Positions 61,930 through 64,000 of a stretch of 64,000 nucleotides of DNA are shown piece after piece; position 1 is the stretch's first letter; each line of letters begins with the position of its first letter. Source of the DNA: Rubellimicrobium arenae (lineage in GTDB: Bacteria; Pseudomonadota; Alphaproteobacteria; Rhodobacterales; Rhodobacteraceae); contig NZ_JAFMST010000002.1 in NCBI RefSeq assembly GCF_017916275.1, positions 124,001-188,000 of the forward strand, given 5' to 3'. The translations under genes and the position numbers were made by a program. A model generated the notes under the pieces. It was not told the origin of the DNA. It saw only the letters and a list, made by a program, of their open reading frames with translations, and made no database searches.

Positions 61930-61953
61930 ACGGCCGGGCGCTGGCCCGGCCGT
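61930..61953 (-). terminator. Terminator downstream of the YbjN gene
   Basis: ACGGCCGGGC pairs with GCCCGGCCGT over 10 bp around a GCTG loop. On the minus strand TTTCGT follows, giving a short U-tract. It separates the YbjN gene from proC. Confidence 0.75.
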
Positions 61954-61975
61954 CGGTGGTGCTGGGGCCGCGGCC

Positions 61976-62479
61976 TCAGGCGCGGCCGTAGGCCTCGGCG
62001 ATGGCGACCTGCATCGCATCCTTGGGGGTCCGGCCGCCCCAGATGGCCAGCTGCACGGCGGGGTAGAAGCGCTCGGCGCTCATCATCGCGGCGTGGATCA
62101 TGGTGTCGATCTGCTCGGGGCTGGCGATCTGGTCACCCGCCAGCACGAGGCCGTAGCGGAAGACCATCATCTTCTCCTCCTCCCACCAGGTGAAGGCGCC
62201 GGCCCAGCACAGGTCGTTGATGCGGTTGAGGAGGTCGTGCAGCGCGGGGATCCGGTCCGCGGGCGGATCGAGCTCATAGGTGCAGAGAAGGCGAAGGGTC
62301 TCGTCGGCGGGCGACCAGGCGAGAGTCAGGGCATAGGTGCGCCACTGACCTTCGAGGGTCATGGCGATCTGGTTCTCGGCCACGCGGTCGAAGTCCCACT
62401 CGTAATGCGTGGCGATGGTCTCCACCACGTCGATCGGGTGGATCTCGCCCTCGTCGAGATAGGTCTCGGAGATAGTCAT
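61976..62479 (-). CDS. YbjN domain-containing protein
   Basis: A 167-residue soluble protein of the YbjN family: IATHYEWDFDRVAENQIAM, ALTLAWSPADETLRL and WWEEEKMMVFRYGLVL match the domain, which has a type III secretion chaperone-like fold. E. coli YbjN influences motility and stress responses. It precedes proC in the same direction but is separated from it by a terminator. Function here is unknown. Confidence 0.9.
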   Translation of the reverse strand: MTISETYLDEGEIHPIDVVETIATHYEWDFDRVAENQIAMTLEGQWRTYALTLAWSPADETLRLLCTYELDPPADRIPALHDLLNRINDLCWAGAFTWWEEEKMMVFRYGLVLAGDQIASPEQIDTMIHAAMMSAERFYPAVQLAIWGGRTPKDAMQVAIAEAYGRA

Positions 62480-62542
62480 AGCTCGGGCCCCTTACCTAGG
62501 CGCCCCGGAGCGGGATGCGTCCGGAGCGCGTTGCCTGCTCCA

Positions 62543-62569
62543 GGGTTCGGTGGGCTTTTCACCGAGCCC
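62543..62569 (-). repeat. Leader hairpin upstream of the YbjN gene
   Basis: GGGTTCGGTG and CACCGAGCCC pair over 10 bp (one G-U) around a 7-base loop, AAAAGCC on the minus strand, 64 bases before the YbjN start. It might be a 5' leader structure. Confidence 0.4.
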
Positions 62570-62630
62570 TACGAGATATGGTGGCCCAACAAACGAGTCT
62601 GTAAAGCGAATTCTTGGGGACAAACGGGAA

Positions 62631-62655
62631 CACGGGCGTGAACGCCACGCCCGTG
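62631..62655 (-). terminator. Terminator-like hairpin downstream of ubiK
   Basis: CACGGGCGTG and CACGCCCGTG form a perfect 10-bp stem with an AACGC loop, 9 bases past the UbiK stop. On the minus strand TTCCCGTTTG follows, an interrupted T-rich tail. Confidence 0.65.
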
Positions 62656-62663
62656 CCGCCTTC

Positions 62664-62963
62664 TCAGGCGCCCGGGGAACCGGGCCACTCGGGCTTGGTT
62701 TCCACCTCCTGGGCCGCCCCCTGGAGCTTGGCCTCCAGCGCGGTGATGCGGGCCGACAGGGCGTCGTTCTCCTCGCGGGCCTTCTGGGCCATCGCGCGGA
62801 CGGCCTCGAACTCCTCGCGGGTCACGAGGTCGCGATCGGCCAGGAGACGGTCCACGAGAGACTTCATGGCGGTCTGCGCCTCGTCCCGGGCCCCCTGCGC
62901 CACGCCCATGGCGTTGGTCATCAGCTGCGACAGGTCGTCGAGGATCTTGTTGCGGGTCTGCAT
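62664..62963 (-). CDS. ubiK: UbiK family accessory factor (BMFP)
   Basis: A 99-residue helical coiled-coil protein of the membrane fusogenic (BMFP) family, [20 protein letters not shown] at the N-terminus and a heptad-rich C-terminal half ([13 protein letters not shown]). UbiK assists the ubiquinone biosynthesis complex in E. coli. In Rhodobacterales this is inferred by homology. The ATG after GGAG was chosen; upstream frames are unsupported. It diverges from lgt. Confidence 0.85.
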   Translation of the reverse strand: MQTRNKILDDLSQLMTNAMGVAQGARDEAQTAMKSLVDRLLADRDLVTREEFEAVRAMAQKAREENDALSARITALEAKLQGAAQEVETKPEWPGSPGA

Positions 62964-63058
62964 GGGGCACTCCGGGGTCATGTCGTGCCGAGATATGGGG
63001 GGAGCCGGGGACCCGCGCAAGGTTGACACCCCGCGCGGGCGCGCACAGGAAAGGCGAC

Positions 63059-63955
63059 ATGACCGGCATCCCGTTCCCCGACATCTCTCCCGAGGTCTTC
63101 TCGGTCACGATCTTCGGCCTGCGCTTTGCGCTGCGCTGGTACGCCCTGGCCTACATCGCCGGCATCCTGATCGGGTGGCGCGTGGCCGTGGCGGCCCTGA
63201 AGCGGCCGCATCTCTGGGCCGGAGGCGTCGCGCCCATGACGCCCGCGCAGCTCGAGTCGCTGCTCACCTGGATCATCCTTGGCATCATCGGCGGCGGGCG
63301 GCTGGGCTACGTGCTGTTCTACCGGCCCGACTACTACCTGAGCCATCCGCTGGAGATTCCCGCGCTCTGGGAAGGAGGCATGTCCTTCCACGGCGGGCTC
63401 CTGGGCGTGACCACGGCGATCCTGGTCTTCTGCTGGCGGGAACGGGCGCCGCTGGGCGGGGTCGCGGACGCCATCGCGCTGGCCTCGCCGCCGGCGATCC
63501 TGCTGGGCCGCATCGCCAACTTCGTCAACGCCGAGCTCTGGGGCCGGCCCACGACGCTGCCCTGGGGCGTGATCTTTCCCGGCGAGGCCGCGCAGGACTG
63601 CCCCGGCGTGCTGGGCGCCTGCGCCCGGCATCCGTCGCAGCTCTACGAGGCGGGGATGGAAGGGCTGCTGCTCGGCCTCGTCCTGATCGTGCTGGCGTTC
63701 CGCGGCGGCGCGCTGCGGCGGCGCTGGCTGCTGAGCGGCGTGTTCTTCGCGGGCTACGGGCTGGCCCGGTTCCTTGTGGAGTTCGTGCGGCAGCCGGACG
63801 GGCAGTTCGTGTCGCCGGGCAATCCGCTCGGGCTCGCGCTGCACTGGAACGGCTGGGGGCTGACGATGGGGCAGACGCTGACCCTGCCGATGATCCTGAT
63901 CGGGGCGCTGATGATCCTCTGGGCCCGCCGCCAGCCGCGAGCCGTCCCGGCGTGA
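63059..63955 (+). CDS. lgt: Prolipoprotein diacylglyceryl transferase
   Basis: A 298-residue, seven-helix inner-membrane enzyme that transfers diacylglyceryl from phosphatidylglycerol to lipobox cysteines. The conserved MSFHGGLLG (His111) and [16 protein letters not shown] signatures are both present, with RLGYVLFY and RHPSQLYEA. The lipoprotein at 42055 is an example of a likely substrate. The ATG has GGAAAGG upstream. The next gene starts with a GTG overlapping its stop. Confidence 0.96.
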   Translation: MTGIPFPDISPEVFSVTIFGLRFALRWYALAYIAGILIGWRVAVAALKRPHLWAGGVAPMTPAQLESLLTWIILGIIGGGRLGYVLFYRPDYYLSHPLEIPALWEGGMSFHGGLLGVTTAILVFCWRERAPLGGVADAIALASPPAILLGRIANFVNAELWGRPTTLPWGVIFPGEAAQDCPGVLGACARHPSQLYEAGMEGLLLGLVLIVLAFRGGALRRRWLLSGVFFAGYGLARFLVEFVRQPDGQFVSPGNPLGLALHWNGWGLTMGQTLTLPMILIGALMILWARRQPRAVPA

Positions 63956-64000
63956 CCCCCCTCGCCACCCTCCTGGCCGAGCGCATCGCCGCGACCGGGC
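63952..64000 (+). CDS. Class I SAM-dependent methyltransferase, MidA/NDUFAF7-like (5' end only)
   Basis: Only the first 16 codons are in the window: GTG start overlapping the lgt stop (GTGA), then [15 protein letters not shown]. This matches the N-terminus of the MidA (DUF185) methyltransferases that I know to follow lgt in Rhodobacterales. Identification rests on this short segment and on gene order, so it is tentative. Confidence 0.55.
   Translation, partial: MTPLATLLAERIAATG

Noticed and set aside
62540-62640. A tRNA gene in the gap between ubiK and the YbjN gene
   Set aside because: GGTTCGGTGG resembles a T-arm fragment, but no acceptor stem, anticodon arm or D-arm can be built around it.

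Overview
The window is about 70% GC, densely packed chromosomal DNA from an alphaproteobacterium, most likely a marine or Roseobacter-type member of the Rhodobacteraceae. The indicators are a GcrA cell-cycle regulator, an ExoD homologue, DUF1467, DUF3572 and DUF6446 proteins, the glyQ-DUF6446-glyS-PPDK order, FolE2, methylmalonyl-CoA epimerase and MeaB, non-pyrrolysine MttB, and a SAM-II type riboswitch upstream of metZ. I see 65 credible protein genes, two of them cut by the window edges. I see no rRNA, tRNA, CRISPR array, insertion sequence, prophage or integration site. The content is core chromosome; the more unusual signals are in leaders, operators and degenerate domains.

Layout. 1-5100 (minus): PPDK-like enzyme, glyS, DUF6446 protein, glyQ. 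5259-6992: secreted peptidoglycan-binding protein with a trypsin-like domain that has lost its catalytic triad. 7038-9521 (minus): folE2 and metZ behind a SAM-II riboswitch. 9618-16590: glutathione-transferase-like protein, ispZ/yciB, mgtC, ftsY, a small secreted protein, xseA, purD, rpmB. 16701-18703 (minus): Rmf-like small protein, hydrolase, meaB. 18797-22675: hrpB and, convergent, gnd. 22871-25964 (plus): NUDIX, ExoD-like, CPA2 antiporter. 25968-31650: DUF1993, rimO, a 2-hydroxyacid dehydrogenase, gcrA, an ABC-2 exporter pair. 31722-34843: zinc uptake (znuB, znuC, zur, divergent znuA) with three Zur-box-like palindromes. 34939-36134: two tandem secreted fasciclin proteins. 36263-39673 (minus): LysE exporter, MttB-like methyltransferase, HAD phosphatase, DUF3572. 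39766-48987: PleD-like diguanylate cyclase, hemolysin III, M48 lipoprotein, GMC oxidoreductase, nitroreductase, CysZ-like protein, DUF1467, mce, an orphan response regulator, GNAT, a small membrane protein. 49369-52935 (minus): aspS, pabC-like, pabB. 53062-59680: APC permease behind a structured leader, a methyltransferase, carB, tdk. 59725-64000: hydroxyacid dehydrogenase, csaA, proC, YbjN, ubiK, lgt and the start of a MidA-like methyltransferase.

How the genes work together. Many same-strand pairs overlap by one to eight bases (ATGA, GTGA, TTGA or TGATG junctions), which suggests translational coupling. Examples are glyQ-DUF6446, meaB-hydrolase, znuC-znuB, zur-znuC, the ABC pair, pabB-pabC, proC-csaA-dehydrogenase and lgt-MidA. 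Several convergent genes share stop-codon sequence, and others are separated by GC-rich hairpins without U-tracts. Pathways represented are translation (GlyRS, AspRS, L28, RimO, FtsY), folate and methionine (FolE2, MetZ, PabB/PabC), nucleotides (PurD, CarB, Tdk), methylmalonyl-CoA metabolism (MeaB, Mce), zinc homeostasis and c-di-GMP signalling.

The observations I would follow first are the SAM-II riboswitch with a visible switching hairpin, the crossing-stem leader of the permease, the pseudoprotease, the PleD-like protein with two degenerate receiver domains, and the Rmf-like gene beside rpmB.
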